A stretch of 64,000 bases of DNA from JANJTY01 sp038257155 (GTDB lineage Bacteria > Pseudomonadota > Gammaproteobacteria > Xanthomonadales > Xanthomonadaceae). The first letter of the stretch is position 1. Every line of letters begins with the position of its first letter. This document shows, piece by piece, positions 7,264 through 15,617 of the stretch. The notes under the pieces are model-generated. The model had not been told where the DNA came from, did no database searches, and saw only the letters and a list, made by a program, of their open reading frames with translations. The stretch lies in NCBI GenBank assembly GCA_038257155.1, contig JBBSJP010000007.1, positions 91,399 to 155,398 of the forward strand, given 5' to 3'. A program made the translations under genes and the position numbers.

Positions 7264-9744
7264 TCACCTTCCCGCCGTCATTGCCGAGTCAAGCGTTTCG
7301 CGAATGTAACGGGCCAGCTCGACGTGCCGGTAGGGTTTGCTGAGCAGGCGCATGGCCGGATCCAGACCCTCCTGCTGCGCGATGGCGTTTTCGGTGTAGC
7401 CGGAGGTCAACAGCACCGGAAGCTCCGGATGCAGGCGGCGGGCAGCAGCGGCAAGCTGCGGGCCATTCATGCCGCCGGGCATGATGACGTCGGTGAACAG
7501 CAGCGCGATGTCATCGCGCTGACGCAGAATTTCCAGCGCATCCGGGCCATTTGACGCGGACAGCACCACATAGCCCAGCGCCGCCAGCTGACGGCTGGCG
7601 AAGGCACGTACCAGCGGGTCGTCCTCCACCAGCAAGATGCGCTCGCTGCCGCCCTGCACCTCGCCATCATCGGCTGACTGGGCGCCGCGGTCGGTGCTGA
7701 CCGTGCCGCTGGCGCCGAGATCTTGCGGCAGGAACAGCTTGACCGTGGTGCCGTTGCCGGGCGCAGAATAAATCGTCGCGTGGCCACCGGACTGTTTGAC
7801 GAAGCCGTACACCATCGCCAGGCCCAGGCCAGTGCCCTTGCCGCGCTCCTTGGTGGTGAAAAAGGGTTCGAACACCCGCCCCAGGAGCTGCGCTTCGATG
7901 CCGCTGCCGCTGTCGCTAACCGCAACCAGCACGTAGCTGCCGGGCTGCACGTCGGCATGCTCCTCGGCGTAGTCCTGGTCAAGCTCGACCCTGCTGGTTT
8001 CGATCATCAGCCGGCCGCCCTTGGGCATGGCGTCGCGCGCGTTCAGGCACAGGTTCAACACCGCGTTCTCGAGCTGGCCCGGGTCGATCAACGCGTTCGG
8101 CAAAGCGGCTGCGTGGCGAATTTCGATGTCGATCTGCTCATCCAGGCTGCGCCGCAGCATCGACGCCATGCCGTCGAGCAGGGCGGCGACGTCGGTAGCG
8201 CCCGGTACCAGCGTCTGTTTGCGGGCAAAGGCCAGCAGCCGCTGGGTCAGCTCGGTGCCACGCTGAGCGGCATGGACTACCAAGCAGGCCAGCGGGTGCA
8301 GCGGACTGTCTTCGGGCAGCTGTTCGCTGAGTATCCCGGCATTGCCCAGGATTACGGTCAGCAGGTTGTTGAAGTCGTGCGCCACGCCGCCGGTAAGCTG
8401 GCCGATCGACTCCATGCGCTGCACGCGTGACAGCTGCTGCTCCAGCGCCAGACGCTCGCTGATATCCTGCTTGACGGCGATGAAGTGACCGATCTCGTCG
8501 TGCTCGTCGCGCACCGGAGTGATGGTCATTTCCTCGGTGTGCAGGCTGCCGTCGCGATAGCAGTTGACGACCCGCCCGTGCCAGGTTTCGCCGCCCGCGA
8601 TGGTGTCCCAGAGGCTGCGGTAGAAGGCCGCGTCCTGAACGCCGGACTTGAACAGGTCGGCCGGCCGGCGTCCCAGCGCGTCGCCCACCGAATAGCCGGT
8701 CATCTGGTAGAAGGCGCTGTTGGCCCACTCGATCTTGCCTTGCCGGTCGGTGATGAGGATGGCATTGGCCGCAGCCTGCAGCGCACTGGCCTGCAGGCGC
8801 ATGGCGGCTTCGGTGCGCTTGCGTTCGCTGATGTCGCGGAAGTAGATCGCGAGGCCCTCGTCGGTGGGATAGACGCGGAATTCGAACCAGCTGTGGCCGA
8901 GTGGCGCAAGTGTCTCGAACTCCACCGCCCGTCCGTGGTCGAGCGCCTGGCGATAGGCGAGTTCGTATTCGGAGCCGCGTGCTTCAGGAAACACCTCGAA
9001 CACGCCTCGGCCCAGCAAGTCCCCGGGCGGGCGCCGCATCAGCCGCAAGGCTTCGCGGTTGATGAAAACGAAGCGCAGCTCGCGGTCGAGGGTCAGGAAG
9101 CCTTCGCCGAGGTGATCCAGCGTATGGTGCAAGCGACCTTGCAGCGCGCGTTCGCGCTGTATTCGCTGGTCGCGCTGCAACGCGATGCTGGCCAGGTGAG
9201 CGTAGCCGGCCAGCATTTCGATCTGCTCAGGCGCAGGCACGCGCGGGCTGTCGAAGTAGACCGCGAAGGTCGCCAGCACCGCGCCATCGGTGTCCTGCAC
9301 CGGGTCCGACCAGCAGGCGTGCAGCCCGTGCGCCAGGGCCAGCTGGCGGTAATCGGCCCAGAGCGGGTCGTTGGCGATATCGGCGACATGTACCGGCTCG
9401 CGGCGGAAGGCGGCAGTGCCGCAGGAGCCTGCGCAGGGACCGATTGGTTCGCCTTCGATGGCGGCGCTGTAAGCCGCAGGCAGACGCGAGCCCGGATGCG
9501 GGTGCACGCGACCCTCGGCATCGACGTGCAGGAGCGAGGCGACGCCGCCCGGCAGCTCCTGTTCGATCAGCGCCAGCAGGTCCTGCAGCAGTGCGTCGAG
9601 CTCGTCGCCGCGCGCGATGCGCTCGAGCAGGTCCTTCTCACTGAGATGACGGCGCTTGCAGCGATCACAGGCGGGTTCGCCTGACGCCTGTGAATCAGTA
9701 ACGCTGGACCGCGAGTGAAACGCGAATTGCGGGAAATCGGTCAC
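7264..9744 (-). CDS. Hybrid sensor histidine kinase (GAF-PAS-PAS-HisKA-HATPase-REC)
   Basis: I choose GTG 9744 (MTDFPQFAFHSRSS) because AGGGGA precedes it by a good distance; the frame extends to 9789. The order is: an N-terminal CDRCKRRHLSEKDLLERIA helix, a GAF domain (about residues 45-190), two PAS domains (about 200-320 and 325-450), the H-box GGVAHDFNNLL, a HATPase (NLCLNARDAM; DSGSGI; GKGTGLGLAMVYG) and a C-terminal receiver with the phospho-acceptor in LLFTDVIMPG. It has no membrane helices, so it should be cytoplasmic. The receiver is intact and no separate output regulator is adjacent. The near-consensus FNR site at 9808 sits 70 nt upstream. A redox or NO signal through GAF or the N-terminal Cys is only inference. 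Confidence 0.85.
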   Translation of the reverse strand: MTDFPQFAFHSRSSVTDSQASGEPACDRCKRRHLSEKDLLERIARGDELDALLQDLLALIEQELPGGVASLLHVDAEGRVHPHPGSRLPAAYSAAIEGEPIGPCAGSCGTAAFRREPVHVADIANDPLWADYRQLALAHGLHACWSDPVQDTDGAVLATFAVYFDSPRVPAPEQIEMLAGYAHLASIALQRDQRIQRERALQGRLHHTLDHLGEGFLTLDRELRFVFINREALRLMRRPPGDLLGRGVFEVFPEARGSEYELAYRQALDHGRAVEFETLAPLGHSWFEFRVYPTDEGLAIYFRDISERKRTEAAMRLQASALQAAANAILITDRQGKIEWANSAFYQMTGYSVGDALGRRPADLFKSGVQDAAFYRSLWDTIAGGETWHGRVVNCYRDGSLHTEEMTITPVRDEHDEIGHFIAVKQDISERLALEQQLSRVQRMESIGQLTGGVAHDFNNLLTVILGNAGILSEQLPEDSPLHPLACLVVHAAQRGTELTQRLLAFARKQTLVPGATDVAALLDGMASMLRRSLDEQIDIEIRHAAALPNALIDPGQLENAVLNLCLNARDAMPKGGRLMIETSRVELDQDYAEEHADVQPGSYVLVAVSDSGSGIEAQLLGRVFEPFFTTKERGKGTGLGLAMVYGFVKQSGGHATIYSAPGNGTTVKLFLPQDLGASGTVSTDRGAQSADDGEVQGGSERILLVEDDPLVRAFASRQLAALGYVVLSASNGPDALEILRQRDDIALLFTDVIMPGGMNGPQLAAAARRLHPELPVLLTSGYTENAIAQQEGLDPAMRLLSKPYRHVELARYIRETLDSAMTAGR

Positions 9745-9807
9745 GTTGCATTCCCCTGAACACATAAAGTCTCGCAAGCAGTACACCAAAGCTCACATGG
9801 CGTCGCC

Positions 9808-9821
9808 CTGACCCGGATCAA
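9808..9821 (-). promoter_or_regulatory. Near-consensus FNR/Dnr-type site before the hybrid kinase gene
   Basis: On the minus strand it reads TTGATCCGGGTCAG, two changes from TTGAT-N4-ATCAA. The centre is 70 nt upstream of the GTG at 9744, the same spacing seen at the better sites. Confidence 0.5.
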
Positions 9822-9927
9822 CTGCGGACCTCGCCACGCCTTGCGTCACCAACGCCTGTGAAACCGGATTGTTTTGGCGACGCCTACGCTGCCTGCACTG
9901 CCTGCGCACCGCGAGCTCGCGCCATGC

Positions 9928-9941
9928 ATGATCTGGATCAA
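9928..9941 (+). promoter_or_regulatory. FNR/Dnr-type site before the HMA-domain gene
   Basis: ATGATCTGGATCAA has one change from the consensus. Its centre is about 70 nt upstream of ATG 10004, matching the spacing of the other sites. Confidence 0.6.
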
Positions 9942-10003
9942 GGCTTGTGCGCTGTCGCTGTGAAATTCTGCATGCTCACTCACTCCAAGCCCGAGGCAAG
10001 ACC

Positions 10004-10243
10004 ATGCTGCTCGACGTTGAAAAGATCACTTGCGACAACTGCATCGATGCGATTCGTGAGGCAATCCTCGCGCATGACCCGACCGCGCAGATTACGGTCA
10101 GCCGAAACACCGGGCAGGTGCGCGTGGAAGGGTTGATGTCGCAACAGCACGTCATCAACGCGCTGTCCTCGGCCGGATACCCTGCCAGCAATGCCGCACC
10201 CCATAGCGGCAAGGGAAGCGACTGCTGCGGCGGCTGCTCCTGA
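10004..10243 (+). CDS. HMA-domain metallochaperone-like protein with CCGGCS tail
   Basis: ATG 10004 follows GAGGCAAG. The 79 residues carry a heavy-metal-associated ferredoxin-like fold: LLDVEKITCDNCIDAIREAI supplies the CxxC metal site (C10, C13), and GQVRVEG and SSAGYPAS fit the second half. A short linker leads to KGSDCCGGCS, adding three more Cys. HMA chaperones normally pass Cu(I) to P-type ATPases or cuproenzymes. With CuA/CuB enzymes and two SCO proteins nearby, copper delivery to those centres is a reasonable inference, not shown. The tail nearly repeats that of the 6661-6903 protein. Confidence 0.75.
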   Translation: MLLDVEKITCDNCIDAIREAILAHDPTAQITVSRNTGQVRVEGLMSQQHVINALSSAGYPASNAAPHSGKGSDCCGGCS

Positions 10244-10416
10244 ACCCGCCGCCTTGAGGCTACTGGTGCCTTCTGCCCTGGTAAGCCACGGCGTCTGGTA
10301 GGGCGCGCTGTTACCGGACCGGGCGCGTAGACTTCGCGCGGCGCAGAGCGGCAAGCGTCAGGCTGGGTGCCATCTGCCTGACGCCCATGCGCGTTATCGT
10401 CACCAACTCGTCGTGA

Positions 10417-10734
10417 TCAGGGCTTGCGTGCTGCCCATGCTGTGCACCAGCCCTTCGGCTCCACCGTGAAACCCGGGAATATCGAGCAAGTCTCGTTTGC
10501 AGTAGTGAAGAACTGGCAGTTTGCGCAGTCGCTTCCGGGCTTGAAGTTTGCGGCGGTTACCTTGGTCGCATCTTCAACATAGCCAAGCGCTTTGGCCTGC
10601 GCGTTGGTGGTGGGAAGGCGAGGCGGGGCGGCTTGAACCGGGTTGCTGAGCTGGCGCTGGAGAAGCGGCGCCGCGACCGCGGCCAACACCACGTTTCTGA
10701 TGAACTTCCTGCGACCGGGTGAGTTCTTGTTCAT
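10417..10734 (-). CDS. High-potential iron-sulfur protein (HiPIP), Tat-exported
   Basis: ATG 10734 gives 105 residues. The N-terminus has a twin-arginine signal (GRRKFIRNVVLAAVAAPLL) cleaved near VQAA. Four Cys (SDCANCQFF, ETCSIFPG, KGWCTAW) are spaced as in HiPIPs, which carry a [4Fe-4S]3+/2+ cluster as soluble periplasmic electron carriers between cytochrome complexes and terminal enzymes. An FNR/Dnr-type site lies 62 nt upstream, so it seems to be transcribed on its own although it directly follows the long heme-copper operon. It is a plausible electron donor to the CuA subunit encoded at 18555-19094 (inference). Confidence 0.9.
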   Translation of the reverse strand: MNKNSPGRRKFIRNVVLAAVAAPLLQRQLSNPVQAAPPRLPTTNAQAKALGYVEDATKVTAANFKPGSDCANCQFFTTANETCSIFPGFTVEPKGWCTAWAARKP

Positions 10735-10789
10735 GAAAGATGATCCGTAGTGGATAGCCCCATTGAGGCCGATTGCGGTGCGCTTTTCC

Positions 10790-10803
10790 TTGACGCAGAT
10801 CAA
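10790..10803 (-). promoter_or_regulatory. FNR/Dnr-type site of the HiPIP gene
   Basis: TTGACGCAGATCAA, one change from the consensus. The centre is 62.5 nt upstream of ATG 10734; a -41.5 position would give a leader of about 21 nt. It overlaps the last codons of the upstream cytochrome b fusion gene. Confidence 0.7.
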
Positions 10804-12737
10804 GCACACCTCGAATCCGACGGATCGGCGCAGGACTGATTGCCTGCAAAGCCAGTGGTGAACGCATCGGAAAAGCATGCGTCGCTGGCGAGGCCACGGG
10901 CGAGGAAAGTCGGCACGACGTCTTCGACCATTTGTACCGAGCCGCAAGCGTAGACTTCGAATCCGCTAAGGTCGGGATGATCGGCCAGAATCGCGTTGCT
11001 GGCACGACCCGTCCGACCCCGCCAGCTGGCATCGGTGGCGCCCGAGATCACCGGGACAAAACTGAAGTTCGGATACTGCCGCGCCCACTCCTCGGCCTCG
11101 TCGAGATGATAAAGGTCGTTTGGTCGACGCGCGCCCCAGTACAGTTGCATGGGTCGCTGCAGGCCGCGATGGAAGGCATCCTCGAGAATGCTCTTGACCG
11201 GCGCAAAACCTACCGTGGTGGCAATCAGTATGATCGGTCGCGCACTGTCGCTCAGCGCAAAGCGACCAAATGGTCCTTCGATCCGAAGCACGTCGCCCAC
11301 CTTCATGCCGCTGAACACCCGCGGGGTGAACTGCCCGCCAGGAATCAGCTTGATGTGAAGCTCGATCGGCGCTGCGCGGTGTGGCGGATTGGCGAAGGAA
11401 AATGCGCGGCGCTGACCGTCTTCCAGCACGACGTTTACATATTGGCCCGCGGTGAAACGCAGTCTGGCGCCTGCCGGAAGGGTCAGCACGACCTGCATGA
11501 CGTCGTCGCTTAACCGGTTAAGTGCCTGTACGCGTGCATTGAAGCTCTGCACGGGGATCGCATCGCTCGATTCAAGAGAGCGCACATCCACATCGACCCG
11601 CACATCCTCCAGTGCGGTGGCGCAGCACAGAAGCGTCTGGCCGCGCGCTCGCATCGCCTCGCTCAGCACCGCAGTCTGGAATTCGCCGTGGTCCACACGA
11701 CCCGTTGAGATGTTGGCGATACACACGCCGCATCCGCCATTGCGGCAGTCAAAAGGCAGGTACAGGCCAGCGCGCAGTCCGGCATCGAGCAGGGTTTCAC
11801 CGGGCCGGGCACTGATCCTGTGCGCGCCCGGGTGGAACTCAAGCTCGAACTCCCTGCGGACATCCTGCCGCCGTCGGGGCACCCACGGCAGGACAACCAG
11901 CAAGCCAGTCAATCCGACGGCCAGCAACCACGTCTGCCATGCGGGTAGTTGGTGCATCAAGGGCATGAAACCCAGATAGAACCAGTCAAGCGCGACGACA
12001 GTGACTGCCGTACTGAGGTCGGCTGCCCCGCCTTGACTCCGGGCCGGCATCAACACCGCCAGCACGAGCATCACACCACACAGCCCGAGGGCGATGAAGC
12101 GCGGCGGCACCGTATTCGCCTTGGGTACCTGCTGCACGTGCACCCACATCAACAGCAGGGTAAGCAGCGGACCACCGATGTGGATGAACGCCAACAGCGA
12201 GAAGAAGCGATCATCGACGCTTTCCGGATAGAGGAAATTGCGGGCGAGGCCCCCGCCGATGCCGGGCAGCCAGTCCAGCCACTCGAAGGTCGCCAGAGTG
12301 ACGAATTGCGCAAGACGGTCCCAGGGCAGCATGTAACCGTTGATACCGCAGGCATAGACAAACCAGATCAGCGCGACGCCCGACACCCACGCGAACCAGC
12401 GATACCCGCGCATGTGGTCGAACGCGAAGTGGCGCAGCAAATGCAGCGCCATGATCAGGACCAAGGCATCGGAGGCATACCGATGCACGCTGCGCATGAC
12501 GCCACCCAAGTACCACTGGTGCGTTGTGAGCCACTCCACCGAGGTGTAGGCACCGGTCACGCTGGTGTCGAAAAAGACGTAAAGGTAAAGACCGCTGATG
12601 CAAATCAGCCAGAACAGAAAGAACGCGCTGCTGCCCAGATGATAGAGGGGGTTGATGCGATCACCGAAAACCCGATTGAACAGGCCTTCGGCATGCATGA
12701 AGCACCATCGCAGCAGGGACTGAAGAGACTTGATCAT
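10800..12737 (-). CDS. Cytochrome b - [2Fe-2S] ferredoxin - FAD/NAD(P) reductase fusion
   Basis: ATG 12737 overlaps the upstream stop as ATGA and gives 645 residues. Residues 1-320 are a cytochrome b/b6-type membrane module with two His pairs for two b hemes (SVHRYASDALVLIMALHLLR; FIHIGGPLLTLLLMWVHVQQ). A plant-type [2Fe-2S] domain follows at about 330-415 (FDCRNGGCGVC ... LLCCA), then a ferredoxin-NADP-reductase-like module (RAFSFANPP for FAD, TTVGFAPVKSILEDA and YACGSVQMV for the nucleotide). Such modules carry electrons between NAD(P)H, FAD, Fe-S and membrane hemes. Joining them in one chain next to an unusual heme-copper subunit suggests a dedicated electron donor for it. The direction of electron flow is inference. 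Confidence 0.8.
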   Translation of the reverse strand: MIKSLQSLLRWCFMHAEGLFNRVFGDRINPLYHLGSSAFFLFWLICISGLYLYVFFDTSVTGAYTSVEWLTTHQWYLGGVMRSVHRYASDALVLIMALHLLRHFAFDHMRGYRWFAWVSGVALIWFVYACGINGYMLPWDRLAQFVTLATFEWLDWLPGIGGGLARNFLYPESVDDRFFSLLAFIHIGGPLLTLLLMWVHVQQVPKANTVPPRFIALGLCGVMLVLAVLMPARSQGGAADLSTAVTVVALDWFYLGFMPLMHQLPAWQTWLLAVGLTGLLVVLPWVPRRRQDVRREFELEFHPGAHRISARPGETLLDAGLRAGLYLPFDCRNGGCGVCIANISTGRVDHGEFQTAVLSEAMRARGQTLLCCATALEDVRVDVDVRSLESSDAIPVQSFNARVQALNRLSDDVMQVVLTLPAGARLRFTAGQYVNVVLEDGQRRAFSFANPPHRAAPIELHIKLIPGGQFTPRVFSGMKVGDVLRIEGPFGRFALSDSARPIILIATTVGFAPVKSILEDAFHRGLQRPMQLYWGARRPNDLYHLDEAEEWARQYPNFSFVPVISGATDASWRGRTGRASNAILADHPDLSGFEVYACGSVQMVEDVVPTFLARGLASDACFSDAFTTGFAGNQSCADPSDSRCA

Positions 12738-14179
12738 GCCGTCGGCGCGAGTGGGCAGGGCGGCTTCCGGACTGCCCTGATCACCACCACCACGAACAGC
12801 AAGCCGCCGATGATCGCGATCAGCCCGCCGGCACCCATCAGTGCCATGCCGGCGACTTCCGGCGCACTTCGCAGTACCTGCTCGGTGCCGGCGATCTTGC
12901 GCTGAATGCCGTATCCGCCGGACCACACCAGTCCGGCGATATGCATCAACTGACCCAGACCGTAGAGCAGTGGCTGCCAACGAGCCAAGCGTCCGGTTGG
13001 CGCTGTATAACCGAGCTTGGGCAAGAGCAGATAGACAACGCCCATCAGCGCAAGAGTGACTCCCACGATCGAGCCGTGATAGTGCGCAGGAATCGTGACA
13101 TTGCTGCCCTGGATGAAGATCCCGACCAGGCCACCCACTGCAAACAGCAGGATTGAAGCCACCAGTGCGCCGAGCAAAGGCCTTCCCGCTTCCGGAGTCG
13201 GGCTGGTGCGTCGCCACAGCCCCATCGCGCTGGCCAGCGCGATCGGAACGATAGCGAGCCCGCCTCCCAGACGCATGGCCCACGTATGAATATCCCGATG
13301 CTCCACCGAGGTGACGTCATGCACCAGGTAGGCGTAAGGCGTCGCGAAGACACCGATCAATCCCAAGGCCAACATGCCCCGGACGACGCGAGGACTCATT
13401 GGAATGCGTGCCCCGGCGGCGCTGGCCAACCACAACCAGGACACCAGCATGAGTAGCGTCCACACATACTGCTGGGCGTGACCACCGCCCCAGAAAAGGA
13501 TTTCGTAATACGCCTTGCCATCCAGCTCGCGCGGTACCAGAACCAGCGACTGGGCAAATGCGAGCACGGCGACGGCCGCAGCGATTGCCGCGGCGACCAG
13601 GCCGAATTGCAGTGACTTTGATCCGTCCGACAGCGGGCCCTGCCCGGGCAGCGCGCCCAGACCGGCCCAAAGCCTCCAGCCGATCAACACGCTGCTGCCC
13701 AGCCCGAACACTCCGAGACCGGCAAGGAATGCAAAGCCATCCAGCACCGGAACGTAGTTGGCCATGATGGGCTCGGCCTTGCCTGCAAATGCCGCCAGCG
13801 ACATCAACAGCGCTCCTGCGCCACATAACAGCAACGCAAACCATGCCGCGCCCAGTGCACGCCTGGGGCCGCAGCTGGTCCAGAGCAGTCCCGCAACGGC
13901 AACGAACCAGACCAGCACCGAGAGATCCACGTGCACGACCAGGGCCACCCGAAAGAAATTCTCCACCGGCAACCACTGGTTCAGATAAGGCGCCCTGGAC
14001 AGCACCAGCAGCAGCGAGAAAATGCCCGAGCCAATCAGGGCGAGCACGCCAAGTCCCAGCCAACAGCGCGCCAACAGTCTGTTTGATCCGGCGGATACCT
14101 CGAGCGCGTAGCGATGGCCAGAGTCGCGCTCCAGCACTCTGTCAAGGCTGCTTGCGGCGGAGTTCGCGTGGTGACTCAT
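12734..14179 (-). CDS. Divergent heme-copper oxidoreductase subunit I, putative NO reductase
   Basis: ATG 14179 overlaps the upstream stop; 481 residues, about 12 helices. H83 (VVHVDLS) and the pair H366/H368 (IPAHYHGSIVGV) fit the low-spin and active-site heme ligands. H234 in FWGGGHAQQYVW is the first CuB ligand, with Tyr at +4. Where oxidases have a CuB His-His pair this protein has H287-D288 (YLVHDVTSVEHRD), so one ligand would be Asp. From memory, His-to-Asp at this place was reported for recently proposed NO reductase families (gNOR/nNOR), so I suggest NO reduction, but O2 or no catalysis remain possible. It is coupled to the cytochrome b-reductase fusion downstream. Confidence 0.7.
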   Translation of the reverse strand: MSHHANSAASSLDRVLERDSGHRYALEVSAGSNRLLARCWLGLGVLALIGSGIFSLLLVLSRAPYLNQWLPVENFFRVALVVHVDLSVLVWFVAVAGLLWTSCGPRRALGAAWFALLLCGAGALLMSLAAFAGKAEPIMANYVPVLDGFAFLAGLGVFGLGSSVLIGWRLWAGLGALPGQGPLSDGSKSLQFGLVAAAIAAAVAVLAFAQSLVLVPRELDGKAYYEILFWGGGHAQQYVWTLLMLVSWLWLASAAGARIPMSPRVVRGMLALGLIGVFATPYAYLVHDVTSVEHRDIHTWAMRLGGGLAIVPIALASAMGLWRRTSPTPEAGRPLLGALVASILLFAVGGLVGIFIQGSNVTIPAHYHGSIVGVTLALMGVVYLLLPKLGYTAPTGRLARWQPLLYGLGQLMHIAGLVWSGGYGIQRKIAGTEQVLRSAPEVAGMALMGAGGLIAIIGGLLFVVVVIRAVRKPPCPLAPTA

Positions 14180-14685
14180 CGCAGCACGACCTGGCCGGTT
14201 GTGGCATCAAAATCCACCACGACGATCTGCGCAGGACGCAGGCTCAGAACGGATTCCAGCACGTAGTCGAATCCCTGCTCGCGAGGACTGTCGCGCAAGC
14301 GCACCGCGATCTGATAGCGGCCCGCCTTGAGCGGAATGCGCCGATAAAACGAGGCGGCGCCGTCACTGGACAACCCGGTAGATTGAGCAGACTCGGAAAG
14401 CAGCGTTTCTCCATCGATGTCGATCTCGAGGCGCAGCGGTGCGCGCTCTCGCGGGCAGCGCGTGACTGCGCGCATGTTGGGCGGCAGCCGGGCCAACTCC
14501 TCGGCACCAATTTCCTCGCAAGGCTGCAGGCGTTTGCCCAGATGGCTGACGCTCACCGTGAGTTGACCCTGATCTGGCGCTAGTGCGGTGAACGCCGGCC
14601 AGCCACTGAACAGAGCAATGACTCCTCCGAACACAGCGTACAAGGCTGCCTGACCCAATGCGCTGGCGATCCGAGAAGGCTGCAT
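14176..14685 (-). CDS. Membrane-anchored protein of unknown function, heme-copper operon
   Basis: ATG 14685 (MQPSRIASALGQAALYAVFG) starts 4 bases after the SCO gene and the stop overlaps the next start as ATGA. The 169 residues have one N-terminal membrane helix (about 10-30) and a periplasmic domain with two Cys (QPCEEIGAEEL; VTRCPRERAPL) and beta-rich segments (GRYQIAVRLRDS; IVVVDFDATTGQVVL). I recognise no family. Its strict position between SCO and subunit I suggests an assembly factor or accessory subunit of the complex. The two Cys could bind a metal or form a disulfide. Confidence 0.65.
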   Translation of the reverse strand: MQPSRIASALGQAALYAVFGGVIALFSGWPAFTALAPDQGQLTVSVSHLGKRLQPCEEIGAEELARLPPNMRAVTRCPRERAPLRLEIDIDGETLLSESAQSTGLSSDGAASFYRRIPLKAGRYQIAVRLRDSPREQGFDYVLESVLSLRPAQIVVVDFDATTGQVVLR

Positions 14686-14689
14686 GGGT

Positions 14690-15610
14690 TCAGGCCTTCG
14701 CCTGCACGTCTTGGCCAGCCCTCGGTCTTGACGGTCGCCTGCGATTACGCCATTCGGAGATCGCAAACCACAGCATGGCCAGCATGAAGGTCAGCCCGCC
14801 GGCGATCTCGATGAACAGCGTGTAGTCGAGTCGATACGCACCGATAACGGGGTCATACACGGAACACAAAATGCGCACTCGGCCAAACAGGTCGGCCCAG
14901 CTGCTGGTATCGCTCATCAGCGTGCCAGCGATCAGTTGCTTGAGTGGCTCGCCGAGCGCGTCGGCGGCAAAGCCATCACCGTAGACCTGACGATAGATAT
15001 GGCCGCTGGCATCCACCACCGAGATCTGCAGCGTGTGCTCGTAGCCCATCGGCGTAGCTGCAAAAGAAAAGCCGAAGTCACGCGCGAGCGCTGCGACATC
15101 GTCAGCGCGTGGACTCAGGAAATACCAGTTGCTCGCATCGGCGCGCAGACGTGCCGCAAACGCTCGCATCGACAGCGGCGAATCGGTCGGCACATCGAAT
15201 CCGATGCTCACTACATTGAACTGGTCGGCGCCGAAACGATCCGACAGCCCGCTGATTGCCCCACGCAGTGCATGCGAACTGGTGGGGCATACCTCGAAGC
15301 AACCGGTGTAAATGAAGTTCACCAACAATGGCTTGCCGCGAAACTGTTCGAGTGCAATCGGGCGGCCATCGCGCTCGGCCATGACGTAGTTGCCGGTGGG
15401 CTCGCCAATGACCGCACGGCTGGTGGCCATCGCAGCCCATTGGTCGAGCGACATGCTCGCCTGGCGGGCGGCATCCTGCGCGGGCGCCGTCGGGGCGCTC
15501 ACCACCGTCATCGCCACGGCGTTCTGCAGCACTGCACACAGCAGCAGCCAGCAGGTCAAAGCACAGCGTGCGCGTGCCCATCGCAAGGGTGGGTGTGTAC
15601 CGCGCGCCAT
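14690..15610 (-). CDS. SCO1/SenC-type copper chaperone with C-terminal membrane anchor
   Basis: ATG 15610 gives 306 residues with an N-terminal hydrophobic signal/anchor (residues 12-33), a thioredoxin-like domain with the SCO copper site C104FEVC108 (YTGCFEVCPT) and the distal His192 (GYEHTLQIS), and a C-terminal membrane helix at about 262-285 followed by a basic tail. SCO proteins insert Cu into CuA centres or reduce their Cys. The extra C-terminal anchor is unusual next to the typical SCO (compare 20965-21621). A 239-bp inverted-repeat element ends 8 bases before its start codon, separating it from cyoE in the same operon. Confidence 0.88.
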   Translation of the reverse strand: MARGTHPPLRWARARCALTCWLLLCAVLQNAVAMTVVSAPTAPAQDAARQASMSLDQWAAMATSRAVIGEPTGNYVMAERDGRPIALEQFRGKPLLVNFIYTGCFEVCPTSSHALRGAISGLSDRFGADQFNVVSIGFDVPTDSPLSMRAFAARLRADASNWYFLSPRADDVAALARDFGFSFAATPMGYEHTLQISVVDASGHIYRQVYGDGFAADALGEPLKQLIAGTLMSDTSSWADLFGRVRILCSVYDPVIGAYRLDYTLFIEIAGGLTFMLAMLWFAISEWRNRRRPSRPRAGQDVQAKA

Positions 15611-15617
15611 GCCGGTC

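Noticed and set aside
10800..13283. Extended start for the cytochrome b fusion (827 codons)
   Set aside because: Residues before ATG 12737 are antiframe to the heme-copper subunit I coding region; the ATGA overlap with that gene marks the real start.
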